The position numbers and the translations under genes are program-made. A stretch of 6,927 nucleotides of DNA from Deltaproteobacteria bacterium (lineage in GTDB: Bacteria > Desulfobacterota_C > Deferrisomatia > Deferrisomatales > JACRMM01): contig JACRCS010001047.1 of assembly GCA_016218905.1 (NCBI GenBank), positions 1 to 6,927 of the forward strand, in the 5' to 3' direction. Positions 1 through 5,982 of the stretch are shown here, piece by piece; position 1 is the first letter of the stretch, and each line of letters begins with the position of its first letter. A model generated the notes under the pieces. That model did not search any database, was not told the DNA's origin, and saw only the letters and a program-made list of their open reading frames with translations.

Positions 1-261
1 CTCCCCTGGCGGCCCCGGGCCCTGAGGAAGGTTCGGGCCACGCCGGATCTGGTGGGGCTCGGGGCGGACGAGAGGGCGCGGGCCGTAACGGGGGCCTTCG
101 TGGCCGGGGAGACGCTTTGGGGTGAGGTGCTGCTGGTCGACGACGTGGCGACCTCCACGGCCACGACGCGGGCGTGTGCCCAGGCGTGCCTCGACGGCGG
201 CGCGGAGGGGGTGTGGGTCCTCGTGCTCGCGCGCACGCCCCTGGAGGCGGCGCGAACGTGA
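1..261 (+). CDS. ComF-family phosphoribosyltransferase, C-terminal part (5' end outside window)
   Basis: The frame is open from base 1 and ends at TGA 259-261, giving the last 86 residues of a protein whose start lies upstream. The PRPP-binding motif of type I phosphoribosyltransferases is visible as LLVDDVATSTAT (codons from about base 130), followed by an alanine-rich helix and the closing strand VWVLVLAR. Before it, an arginine-rich stretch ending ERARAVTGAF matches the typical ComF run (R-x-x-N/A-V-x-G-A-F). ComF-family proteins are amidophosphoribosyltransferase-like; in naturally transformable bacteria ComF takes part in DNA uptake, but elsewhere the role is unclear. The motif reads T-S-T-A-T where T-T-G-A-T is usual, a mild departure in the PRPP loop. 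An internal GTG at 52 is not the start because homology continues upstream. The gene converges on the AraC-type regulator with a 70-nt gap. Confidence 0.82.
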   Translation, partial: LPWRPRALRKVRATPDLVGLGADERARAVTGAFVAGETLWGEVLLVDDVATSTATTRACAQACLDGGAEGVWVLVLARTPLEAART

Positions 262-331
262 CGGGCGAGCGGGAACGAGCCGGGGTTTCTTTGGCCACGG
301 CTGTCGACGTACCGCGCGAACCGGGGAGCAC

Positions 332-1120
332 TCACGCCCCGAACCGGGCCACCTCGGAAGGCAGGCGCCCGGTGGTCTCCCGAAACGTCTTGATGAACTG
401 GGAGAGGGACGAGTAGCCCACTGCCGCGGCGGCCTCGGTGACCGAGAGCTTCTTCGCCGCCATGAGCTCCCGTGCCACGGCGATCCGGTTCTTCGTCAGG
501 ACTTCTTTGGGTGACAGGCCGAACTCCGCGGCGAAACGTCTCGTCAGCGAGCGCACGCTCAGGGCGGAGGCCCGTGCCACATCCTCCATGGAGACGTGCT
601 CGCCGAGGTGCTCTCTCATGAAGCGGACGGCAGCGCGGAGCCGGGCGTCCTTGGCCAGCCCCTCCAGGTGGTCCATGCAGGGGAAGGACCTCGCCTCCGC
701 GAGCTGCTCGCCGAGCACCCGCACAAAGGCGCTCACCAGCGCCGGGGCGGCCTCCGTCTCCGGGTGAAGGAGAAGGAAGAAGGCCATCTCCCGGAGCACC
801 GGGTTCGCCGTGGGCGCCGCGGGCCCGCTGGCTCCGCCGCCCGCCTGCGCCCAGGTGTCGGGCCGGACGAGGGCGATCAGCCGCTCTCCGTCGCGCGCCG
901 AAGAGCGCAGCGAGTGGGCCTCCCCCGCCGGCACGTAGACGAGCCGACCCGGTCCGCAGGAGAAGCTCAGGGTCCCGACGCCCACCGCGATCTCCCCGGC
1001 GAGGGGGAAGAACACGAGGTGCCCGGGCGGCTGGTAGCGCCGGGTGACCCTGCCCGGGTAGTTGTGGTGCACCAGCGTGAGCCCCCCAACCGTAACCGAG
1101 ACGTCGCCACCAGGTTTCAT
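332..1120 (-). CDS. AraC-family transcriptional regulator with N-terminal cupin-like domain
   Basis: This is a 262-residue protein of the usual AraC-family length. The N-terminal half (about residues 25-90) is a beta-rich cupin-like sensing domain with the segment GRLVYVPAGEAHSLRSSA, typical of ligand-binding AraC proteins. The C-terminal 95 residues hold two helix-turn-helix motifs: the first around residues 178-200 (MEDVARASALSVRSLTRRF), the second around 226-248, ending in the family signature GYSSLSQFIKTFRETTGRLP. The ATG at 1118-1120 is preferred over an in-frame TTG at 1187-1189. It has GGGAG and AAGG just upstream, and the extra 23 residues look like non-conserved arginine-rich leader. 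The gene is transcribed away from the WrbA-like gene with 154 nt between the starts, the usual arrangement for a regulator that controls its divergent neighbour. The effector is unknown. Confidence 0.93.
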   Translation of the reverse strand: MKPGGDVSVTVGGLTLVHHNYPGRVTRRYQPPGHLVFFPLAGEIAVGVGTLSFSCGPGRLVYVPAGEAHSLRSSARDGERLIALVRPDTWAQAGGGASGPAAPTANPVLREMAFFLLLHPETEAAPALVSAFVRVLGEQLAEARSFPCMDHLEGLAKDARLRAAVRFMREHLGEHVSMEDVARASALSVRSLTRRFAAEFGLSPKEVLTKNRIAVARELMAAKKLSVTEAAAAVGYSSLSQFIKTFRETTGRLPSEVARFGA

Positions 1121-1213
1121 CTGCTCCCGCCTTCTCGGCGCCGCGGCCGGTTCTTCGAATCCTGACCGTCTTTGTCCGAAACCAATCAATCCTTGGCCGA
1201 ATTCCGAAAGCGG

Positions 1214-1227
1214 CCCCGGCGCCGGGG
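1214..1227. repeat. 14-bp perfect GC palindrome in the divergent regulator/flavodoxin intergenic region
   Basis: CCCCGGCGCCGGGG is a perfect dyad located 48 nt upstream of the WrbA-like start codon and about 94 nt from the regulator start. A wider imperfect dyad GGCCG...CGGCC overlaps it. It could be an operator or a leader hairpin, but in GC-rich DNA it could also be incidental. AraC-family proteins usually bind direct repeats, so it is not an obvious AraC site. Confidence 0.35.
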
Positions 1228-1274
1228 GGCTATTGTACGTTCACCCGCACCACACTTCCAAAAGGAGGAACGTA

Positions 1275-1868
1275 ATGGCCAAGGTAGCCGTCGTCTATCA
1301 TTCCACCTATGGGCACACCAAACTCCAGGCAGAAGGCGTGCACCGGGGTGCCGCCGGCGTGGCGGGCACGCAGGCGACGCTGTACACGGCGGAGGAAGCG
1401 AGCGCGAGGATCGATGAGCTGGACGCCGCGGATGCGATCGTGTTCGGTACCGCCACCTACATGGGCAACATCGCCGCGGGCATAAAGTCCTTCATGGAGG
1501 TGTCGGTGAGCAAGTGGTTCGCCTCGGCGTGGAAGGACAAGATCGCCGGGGCGTTCACCAACTCCTCCTCTTTCAGCGGCGACAAGCTGAACACGCTGCA
1601 GGGCCTCGTGGTCTTCGCCATGCAGCACGGGATGATCTACGTGGGCACAGGCCTCTTTCCCGCTGCGAGCAACCCCGCGTCCATGAACTCGGTGACAGGT
1701 CCCGGGCCGGAGGTCGCGAACCGGGTCGGCTCCTTCATCGGCCCCATGTCGGCGAGCTTCCAGGTCAACCCTCCAGACGCGCCGGCGCCCGGTGATCTGG
1801 CCACGGCCGAGGCCTACGGCCGCAGGGTGGCGGAGGTCACCGTGCGGTTCCTGAAGGGGCGGGGCTGA
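1275..1868 (+). CDS. WrbA-like flavodoxin-fold protein, probable NAD(P)H:quinone oxidoreductase
   Basis: The product is 197 residues, the same size as classical WrbA (about 198). It starts MAKVAVVYHSTYGHT, in which S10-T-Y-G-H-T15 is the FMN phosphate-binding loop. It also has the flavin-contacting loops GTATYMGNIA (58-67) and TNSSSFSGDK (95-104), and the WrbA-type strand QHGMIYVGTGL (117-127). WrbA proteins are tetrameric FMN enzymes that reduce quinones by two electrons in the cytoplasm, avoiding semiquinones. The start is set by AAAAGGAGG at 1260-1268, six nt before the ATG. Compared with E. coli WrbA, the region after the first beta-alpha unit is shorter and the C-terminal part diverges, so it may be a WrbA-like subgroup and 'flavodoxin family protein' is the safe name. 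It is the first gene of a likely operon with the SnoaL-like gene and is divergent from the AraC regulator. Confidence 0.9.
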   Translation: MAKVAVVYHSTYGHTKLQAEGVHRGAAGVAGTQATLYTAEEASARIDELDAADAIVFGTATYMGNIAAGIKSFMEVSVSKWFASAWKDKIAGAFTNSSSFSGDKLNTLQGLVVFAMQHGMIYVGTGLFPAASNPASMNSVTGPGPEVANRVGSFIGPMSASFQVNPPDAPAPGDLATAEAYGRRVAEVTVRFLKGRG

Positions 1869-1911
1869 CGCCACGAGCCCGCCGAGAGCGAACGAGAAAG
1901 GAGCAAATCTC

Positions 1912-2496
1912 ATGAAGAAGATCCGTATTTCCACCCTTGTGGCGTTTGTGGCTGCCCTGGTTGCGCTGCTCGCCGCATCCCCTGCCCTGGCCGCCGAAGA
2001 CCGGTGGCCCGGAGCCCGGGCTGACGCCCCTGCCCCGAAGGTCAAGGGAGTCCCGGCCGAGCTGGCGAGGAACCTCGCGAACTTCGACGACCTCGACTTT
2101 CGTGTGTACACCGGTCAGCAGTGGCAGGACCTGCACAAGAGCCACTCGAAGGACGTGGTGGTGCACTGGCCCGACGGTCACACGACGAAGGGCATCGAGA
2201 AGCACATCGAGGACCTGAAGGTCATGTTCACCTTCGCGCCCGACAACCGCATCAAGGAGCACCCGGTCCGGTTCGGCACCCAGGATGGGGTGTGGACGGC
2301 GGTGACCGGCTGGCTCGAGGGGACGTTCACGAAGCCGATGATGCTGCCCGACGGCAAGGCGATTCAGCCCACGGGCAAGGCCTACCGAATCCCGATGGCC
2401 ACGATCGGCCACTGGAACGCGGCCGGCGTGATGGACGAGGAGTACCTCTTCTGGGACAACGGCGAGTTCACGAAGCAGATCGGGCTCGCCCAGTAG
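1912..2496 (+). CDS. Exported SnoaL-like (NTF2-fold) protein, ester cyclase type
   Basis: The product is 194 residues. Residues 1-27 are a signal peptide: basic MKKIR, a long hydrophobic core, then a SPALA-A cleavage site. The mature part resembles SnoaL-like/ester cyclase proteins of the NTF2-like cone fold: a helical region with QQWQDLHKSHSKDVVVHWPDGH (69-90), then TTKGIEKHIEDLKVMFTFAPD (91-111). Strands follow around VWTAVTGWLEGTFTKP (127-142) and the end is YRIPMATIGHW...MDEEYLFWDN (158-183). SnoaL itself closes polyketide rings, but most exported relatives have no known substrate, so no reaction is assigned. H86, D88 and D175 are candidate pocket residues by position only. AAAGGAG at 1897-1903 lies 8 nt before the ATG. 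It sits 43 nt behind the WrbA-like gene with no terminator between, so co-transcription is likely. Confidence 0.87.
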   Translation: MKKIRISTLVAFVAALVALLAASPALAAEDRWPGARADAPAPKVKGVPAELARNLANFDDLDFRVYTGQQWQDLHKSHSKDVVVHWPDGHTTKGIEKHIEDLKVMFTFAPDNRIKEHPVRFGTQDGVWTAVTGWLEGTFTKPMMLPDGKAIQPTGKAYRIPMATIGHWNAAGVMDEEYLFWDNGEFTKQIGLAQ

Positions 2497-2619
2497 GGAG
2501 AGCCGCATCGGCGCCGTTTCTCCAGGACTGGATGGGACCGACACGTCGCGTGGGTGAAGAAGCACGCCGGCTGACGCGGTGCTCTCCGCGGCCGGCCCGC
2601 GCGGCGGTCGGAGTCTCCC

Positions 2620-2645
2620 GGGCCGTCGGCGGCCCACGGCTTTCT
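2620..2645 (+). terminator. Possible intrinsic terminator after the SnoaL-like gene
   Basis: GGGCCG-TCGG-CGGCCC forms a 6-bp GC stem with a 4-nt loop at 2620-2635, followed five nt later by TTTCT. An overlapping alternative, GCCGT...ACGGC, runs directly into the TTTCT. It would separate the WrbA/SnoaL unit from the next gene. The U-tract is weak, and the surrounding 250 nt (2497-2749) hold no recognisable gene. Confidence 0.35.
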
Positions 2646-2749
2646 GTTGAGGAGCGAGGAGCTAGACTTCTTCCTGGTGGCGACGGCGGGCGAACGTTGT
2701 GTGACCTGCCGTCGAACGGATCGTTGAAATGACCAAAGGAGGTCTGAGC

Positions 2750-3349
2750 ATGAAGAGAACCACGCGAAAGGCAGCAGGTTTGGGCCTGATCCTTCTTTCC
2801 CTCGCCGCCTCGGGGTTGGCGGCAGAACGCGCGGTGCCCAGGGTTTCCATCGATTTCTCCGGTCACCCGTTCAAGGGACCGGCGGACGCGCCGGTTACGC
2901 TCGTCGTGTTCTCCGATTACCTCTGAGGGGGGTGCAAACGGCTCGAGCCGGTACTCCGGCAGGTGCTGGAGAAGTATCCCAAAGAGGTGAAGTTGGTTCA
3001 CAAGTTCCTCCCGCACAACGGCGAATTCTCCCGAAAGGCCGCCATTGCGGCGATGGCTGCCGACGAACAAGGGAAGTTCTGGGAGTTTCACGACATGCTG
3101 TTAGACAACCAGGGAGGCCTCGATGACGCAAAGATCCTTGAGATGGCTGCGACGCTCAAATTGGATGTGGATCGGTTCAAGAAGAAGATGCTGGACCCGG
3201 CCACGGAAGCAGTGATCAAGAAGGATCTCGACGACGTCGCGCGGCTCGGCATTCACTGGACGCCCGAAGTCTATATCAACGGCATGGTCTTCAACCGGCG
3301 GGCCTTGCCTGACTTCGTTTCTGCTGTCGAGGGAGAGCTGAGCAAATAG
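2750..3349 (+). CDS. Exported DsbA-family thioredoxin-fold oxidoreductase, probable selenoprotein (U-G-G-C active site, in-frame TGA read as selenocysteine)
   Basis: One frame runs from ATG 2750 to TAG 3347-3349 (199 residues) with a single TGA at codon 59. The start is fixed by AAAGGAGG at 2735-2742, 7 nt upstream. Residues 1-25 are a signal peptide (MKRTTRKAAG..., SGLAA end). The frame before the TGA reads PADAPVTLVVFSDYL, and after it GGCKRLEPVLRQVLEKYP. In DsbA-family/Thioredoxin_4 proteins this is exactly where FSD-x-x-C-x-x-C-KR-LEP occurs, so the TGA replaces the first, nucleophilic cysteine and C62 is the resolving one. Downstream the fold is intact: KLVHKFLPHN, the helical insert (about 92-165), then the cis-proline loop HWTPEVYINGMVF with P172. 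A hairpin resembling a bacterial SECIS follows the TGA. The distal part has no start signal of its own. The alternative is a fresh nonsense mutation, but the exact position and the intact remainder favour selenocysteine. It is likely periplasmic. Confidence 0.85.
2924..2926 (+). other. In-frame TGA, predicted selenocysteine codon (Sec59)
   Basis: This TGA is the only stop in an otherwise open 200-codon frame. It lies at the first position of a C-x-x-C redox motif whose second cysteine (TGC 2933-2935) is retained. Replacement of the catalytic cysteine of a thioredoxin fold by Sec is the commonest pattern among bacterial selenoproteins. Decoding would need SelA/SelB/SelC/SelD, none of which is in this window. 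Confidence 0.8.
2929..2957 (+). promoter_or_regulatory. Candidate bacterial SECIS hairpin downstream of the Sec TGA
   Basis: A lower stem pairs GGGGUGC (2929-2935) with GUACUCC (2951-2957): seven pairs including two G-U. After a three-A bulge (2936-2938), an upper stem pairs CGGC (2939-2942) with GCCG (2947-2950), closed by the loop UCGA (2943-2946). The apical loop begins 17 nt after the TGA, close to the spacing in E. coli fdhF mRNA. The bacterial consensus expects G among the first two loop bases; here G is third. A competing hairpin GCCGG-UACU-CCGGC (2947-2960) also falls at an allowed distance. Only one of the two can form at a time. Confidence 0.6.
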
Positions 3350-3404
3350 CTCTCCCAGGAGATCTGCGTGCTTGCCACATCTTGAACCAAACCGGCCGGC
3401 GCGG

Positions 3405-3440
3405 CGCCTCGCTTCGGGGGTCTCCTCCCGGAGCGAGGCG
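3405..3440 (+). terminator. Strong 14-bp inverted repeat between the selenoprotein and the dioxygenase gene
   Basis: Arms at 3405-3418 and 3427-3440 pair over 14 positions (one G-U) around an 8-nt loop; the stem begins CGCCTCGCT and ends AGCGAGGCG. It lies 56 nt after the selenoprotein stop and 18 nt before the ribosome-binding site of the next gene, so it could end the upstream transcript. No U-tract follows (the next bases are TCTGCAGA, itself a palindrome), so a factor-dependent terminator, an mRNA-stabilising hairpin or a translation-control hairpin are alternatives. Confidence 0.5.
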
Positions 3441-3471
3441 TCTGCAGACTGACCCGCGGGAGGGTGCTCCG

Positions 3472-4269
3472 ATGTCCGAGAAGATGCCCGTCCTGTTCAT
3501 CGGCCACGGCTCGCCGATGAACGCGGTGCTCGACAACCCCTTTACCCGGAGCCTGGCCGCGTGGGGGCGGCACCTGCCGCGGCCCACGGCCATCCTCGTG
3601 GTCTCGGCCCACTGGCTCACGGGCGGCACCTTCGTCTCGTGCACGGAGCGTCCCCGGACGATCCACGACTTCTACGGGTTCCCGGAGGAGCTCTACGCCA
3701 TCACCTACCCGAGCCCGGGCGCGCCGGAGGAGGCCGACTTCGTCACGCGAGCCGTGGGGCGGGCACGGGTCGGCTGCGACCTCGACTGGGGGCTCGACCA
3801 CGGGGCCTGGTCGGTGCTCCGGCACCTCTACCCCGCGGCCGACATGCCGGTCTTCCAGCTCAGCCTCGACTACTCTTTCAACGACTGGCACCCGAAGCCG
3901 CTCCAGTACCACTACGACCTGGCCGCGGAGCTCTCGGAGCTGCGGCGCCGCGGCGTCCTCGTGGTCGGGAGCGGCAACATTGTCCACAACCTCTCCTGCA
4001 TCGACTTCGGGTCCATGGATGCGAAGGCGTACCCCTGGGCCGTCGAGTTCGACCAGGCGGTAAAGGAGTGCCTCGTCGCGGGGAATCACCGGGACCTGAT
4101 CGACTTCCGGAGGCTGGGCAAGAGCGCCGCGCTCGCCGTTCCGACCCTGGATCACTACCTGCCGATGATCTACGTGCTCGCGCTCCAGGAGAAAGGGGAG
4201 CCGGTCGCGTTCGCCCACGAAGGCATCCAGAACGCGTCCATCTCGATGCGGTGCTTCCAGGTCGGATGA
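3472..4269 (+). CDS. ygiD: YgiD/DODA-type class III extradiol ring-cleavage dioxygenase (LigB superfamily)
   Basis: The product is 265 residues, matching the YgiD/4,5-DOPA-extradiol-dioxygenase family (about 260-270). Metal-ligand histidines are recognisable: H12 in FIGHGSPMNAV, H47 in VVSAHWLTGG, H172 in GSGNIVHNL and H228 in TLDHYLP. H110 in GLDHGAW is the conserved active-site histidine. The family motifs TIHDFYGFPEELY (63-75) and VFQLSLD (127-133) are also present. E. coli YgiD cleaves DOPA-like catechols in vitro, and plant homologues make betalamic acid. The physiological substrate in most bacteria is unknown, so the true substrate here is unassigned. The ATG at 3472 is chosen because GGGAGGG (3458-3464) lies 7 nt upstream and the protein begins like the family; an in-frame upstream extension would run through the hairpin at 3405-3440. 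No signal peptide is seen, so it is cytoplasmic. It is followed 44 nt later by the YceI gene. Confidence 0.93.
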   Translation: MSEKMPVLFIGHGSPMNAVLDNPFTRSLAAWGRHLPRPTAILVVSAHWLTGGTFVSCTERPRTIHDFYGFPEELYAITYPSPGAPEEADFVTRAVGRARVGCDLDWGLDHGAWSVLRHLYPAADMPVFQLSLDYSFNDWHPKPLQYHYDLAAELSELRRRGVLVVGSGNIVHNLSCIDFGSMDAKAYPWAVEFDQAVKECLVAGNHRDLIDFRRLGKSAALAVPTLDHYLPMIYVLALQEKGEPVAFAHEGIQNASISMRCFQVG

Positions 4270-4313
4270 GAGGGCAGAAGTTCACCGGTGCGGTCGATTC
4301 GCGGAGGTCCTTC

Positions 4314-4928
4314 ATGAAGGGATCGTGCTCCAGCCTGTTCCTGTGGGGTGCCCTGGCGGCATCGACCGCGCTGGCCGCTCCGAGCGAGTGGTCTCTGGAC
4401 CCCGGCCACAGCAGCATCGCCTTCCAGGCCCGGTTCCTGATGGCGTCGAACGTCCACGGCATCTTCCGAGAGATGAAGGGCTCGCTCCGATTCGACGACC
4501 AGGACGTCACGAAGTCTTACGTCGACGTCACGATACCGGCGGCCTCGATCGACACCGGGCTGGCGAAGCGTGACGAGCACCTTCGCAGCCCGGACTTCCT
4601 CGATGTCGCCCGGTTCCCGGTCCTGACGTTCCGGTCCAAGAGGATCAAGGAGTTGCCAGGCGGAAGGCTGGACGTCGTCGGAGACTTGACCATTCACGGC
4701 ATCACCCGCGAAGCCACGCTCCACGTGAACGAGGTCTCCAACCGGCTGAAGGACCCGTGGGGCGGGATTCGGATGGGCGCATCGGCCCACACCTCGATCA
4801 ACCGCGGGGACTTCGGTCTGAAGTGGAACAAGGTGGTGGAGACCGGCGGCTTCCTGGTCGGCGAGAAGGTCGACATGGTCTTGGACATCATGTGGGTCCG
4901 AGACGCGAAGATGTTCCCGAAACGATAG
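4314..4928 (+). CDS. Secreted YceI-family protein (polyisoprenoid-binding lipocalin-like fold)
   Basis: The product is 204 residues. A signal peptide occupies about residues 1-22 (hydrophobic core ending ALAA-PSEW). The mature protein is a full-length YceI domain: it opens WSLDPGHSSIAFQARFLM (26-43), then VHGIFREMKGSLRFDDQD (47-64) and ASIDTGLAKRDEHLRSPDFL (77-96). These are followed by FPVLTF (101-106), DLTIHGITREATL (124-136), NRGDFGLKWN (163-172) and the end VGEKVDMVLDI. YceI proteins form an eight-stranded barrel that holds long isoprenoids such as ubiquinone-type molecules in the periplasm. The in vivo role is unsettled. GGAGG at 4303-4307 is 6 nt before the ATG. The 44-nt gap behind the dioxygenase suggests a two-gene operon. 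A much longer in-frame reading upstream is just the alternative frame of the dioxygenase gene. Confidence 0.95.
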   Translation: MKGSCSSLFLWGALAASTALAAPSEWSLDPGHSSIAFQARFLMASNVHGIFREMKGSLRFDDQDVTKSYVDVTIPAASIDTGLAKRDEHLRSPDFLDVARFPVLTFRSKRIKELPGGRLDVVGDLTIHGITREATLHVNEVSNRLKDPWGGIRMGASAHTSINRGDFGLKWNKVVETGGFLVGEKVDMVLDIMWVRDAKMFPKR

Positions 4929-5003
4929 GCCCGCACGAGGCGGCGGACTCATCGGGCAGGCGTCGAGGGCCGTGCGCGTCCCCCGGCACGCGACCTCGGC
5001 CGG

Positions 5004-5033
5004 TTGACGACACGGGACCCTCCGGGGTAGGGT
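5004..5033 (+). promoter_or_regulatory. Candidate sigma70-type promoter for the glycine-zipper protein gene
   Basis: TTGACG (5004-5009), an 18-nt spacer, then TAGGGT (5028-5033). This would start transcription near 5040 and give a leader of about 70 nt to the ATG at 5110. The -35 matches consensus at 5 of 6 positions, the -10 at 3 of 6. The same -10 hexamer appears in the DoxX promoter candidate. Confidence 0.45.
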
Positions 5034-5109
5034 TCACGCGCGCGGAAGATCTTCGGCCTTCACCGAGGTTGCCCCGCTTCCACTCCATTCTTCTGAGAGG
5101 AGATTCCCC

Positions 5110-5472
5110 ATGAAGAAGACGCTCGCGGTGTTGACCCTCGGGTCGTGCCTCCTCGGCGCAACCGCCAGCCAGGCCGAGCTCCGCATGGAGGTGATCTTCA
5201 AGGACACCGCGTACGGGGCGTTGACCGGGGCTCTGGTGGGCGGCGCCGCCATGGTGTTCACGAGCAATCCCGGAGACCACTGGATGTATCTCGCTTACGG
5301 AGGAGCTGCCGGCGCCATCGCTGGGGCGTTGTACGGTGTCTACGAGTCGACGACCGCGGTGGCCGAGTACGATCGGGGCACGTTGTACCTGGCCATACCG
5401 ACGATCCGCACGGTACGCGAAGGCCCCCGCGGCTTCACGTCCTCTGCCGACCTCCTCAAAGTCGACTTCTGA
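5110..5472 (+). CDS. Small exported/membrane protein with two glycine-zipper segments, function unknown
   Basis: The product is 120 residues and I do not recognise the family. Residues 1-22 look like a signal peptide (MKKTLAVLTLGSCLLGATASQA, possible cleavage SQA-E). Two hydrophobic helices follow. The first (about 33-51) contains G36xxxG40xxxG44. The second (about 58-77) contains G64xxxG68xxxG72xxxG76, an unusually regular glycine zipper of the kind that packs helices in membranes. The C-terminal 40 residues are soluble-looking (YDRGTLYLAIPTIRTVREGPRG). AGAGGAG at 5096-5102 is 7 nt before the ATG. It probably sits in the inner or outer membrane as an oligomer, by analogy with glycine-zipper envelope proteins; this is inference. 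It stands alone behind its own promoter candidate and converges on the DoxX gene. Confidence 0.82.
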   Translation: MKKTLAVLTLGSCLLGATASQAELRMEVIFKDTAYGALTGALVGGAAMVFTSNPGDHWMYLAYGGAAGAIAGALYGVYESTTAVAEYDRGTLYLAIPTIRTVREGPRGFTSSADLLKVDF

Positions 5473-5487
5473 CGGAGGGCACCCGGC

Positions 5488-5504
5488 CGCCGATTCTCTC
5501 GGCG
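5488..5504. terminator. Possible bidirectional terminator between convergent genes
   Basis: CGCCGA-TTCTC-TCGGCG gives a 6-bp stem with a 5-nt loop in the 55-nt gap between the glycine-zipper gene and the convergent DoxX gene. The convergent location supports a terminator. There is no clear U-tract in either direction. Confidence 0.4.
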
Positions 5505-5527
5505 TCGCGGTCTGCAGGGGCCGAGTC

Positions 5528-5935
5528 TCAATTCCACTTCTTGTTGGGCGGCGCGAAAGAGTACCGGCCCGCGCCGAGCAGCGCCACGGCGAGGCCTGAG
5601 GCGAGGTAGAAGAACTGCAGCTCCAGACTCCACCCCCCCGCCGACGTGAGGGTGAAGAGCTGGCCCGTGTGAACGAGGAGCACCGCGACGATCATGTTCC
5701 CCGCGACGAGCAGGCCGGAGAGGCGCACGTACACCCCCAGGATCAGGAGGAGCGGGGCCACCACTTCCCCGATGTAGACGCCATAGGCAGCGATGCCAGG
5801 GACCCCGTGGCTCGCGAGCATGTCCCGGATCGGGAAGATCCCATAGGCGAGTTTGTGCGCGCCGTGGAACAGGATGAGCCCGGCGAGTGTGATCCTCACG
5901 AGCAGCTTCCCCGCGTCCTCTGTCGTTCTCTTCAT
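5528..5935 (-). CDS. DoxX-family integral membrane protein
   Basis: The product is 135 residues with four predicted membrane helices, the usual DoxX layout: about 11-30 (LLVRITLAGLILFHGAHKLA), 48-68, 73-91 and 105-123. The first-helix motif R-x-x-L-A-x-L-I-L-F-H-G-x-H-K is characteristic, followed by the short FPIRDMLASHGVPG linker and an E57 in helix 2 (YIGEVVAPLLLILG). DoxX-type proteins occur with quinone- or thiol-handling enzymes; in archaea a DoxDA complex is a thiosulfate:quinone oxidoreductase, while the mycobacterial homologue works with superoxide dismutase and a thiol transferase. The exact role of this short stand-alone form is unknown. GGGAGGAG (complement of 5942-5949) is 6 nt before the ATG. 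The stop is TGA at 5528-5530. It has its own promoter. Confidence 0.93.
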   Translation of the reverse strand: MKRTTEDAGKLLVRITLAGLILFHGAHKLAYGIFPIRDMLASHGVPGIAAYGVYIGEVVAPLLLILGVYVRLSGLLVAGNMIVAVLLVHTGQLFTLTSAGGWSLELQFFYLASGLAVALLGAGRYSFAPPNKKWN

Positions 5936-5982
5936 CGTATGCTCCTCCCGCCTGGATTCTCGCAGGGCCGCGCCCAGAAGAA

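Noticed and set aside
1121..1189. TTG start at 1187-1189 extending the AraC regulator by 23 residues
   Set aside because: ATG at 1118-1120 has purine-rich sequence close upstream and the extension is unlike family N-termini.
1062..1274. Upstream extension of the WrbA-like frame to 1062
   Set aside because: It runs antisense through the regulator gene; the AAAAGGAGG-preceded ATG at 1275 begins the canonical flavodoxin sequence.
2750..3349. Two separate genes, or a pseudogene: a 58-residue stub ending at TGA 2924 and an independent gene starting at GTG 2963
   Set aside because: Both parts share one frame, the stub would hold only a signal peptide and one strand, the GTG has no ribosome-binding site and would cut the protein after the redox motif, and the stop replaces exactly the catalytic cysteine codon.
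3271..4218. 315-codon open frame on the minus strand opposite the dioxygenase
   Set aside because: Composition is that of an antisense shadow in GC-rich DNA and the plus strand has clear family motifs.
3561..4313. Long in-frame extension of the YceI gene covering the dioxygenase region
   Set aside because: The translation there is Arg/Gly/Pro-rich shadow of the dioxygenase gene; YceI begins at 4314 with a ribosome-binding site and signal peptide.
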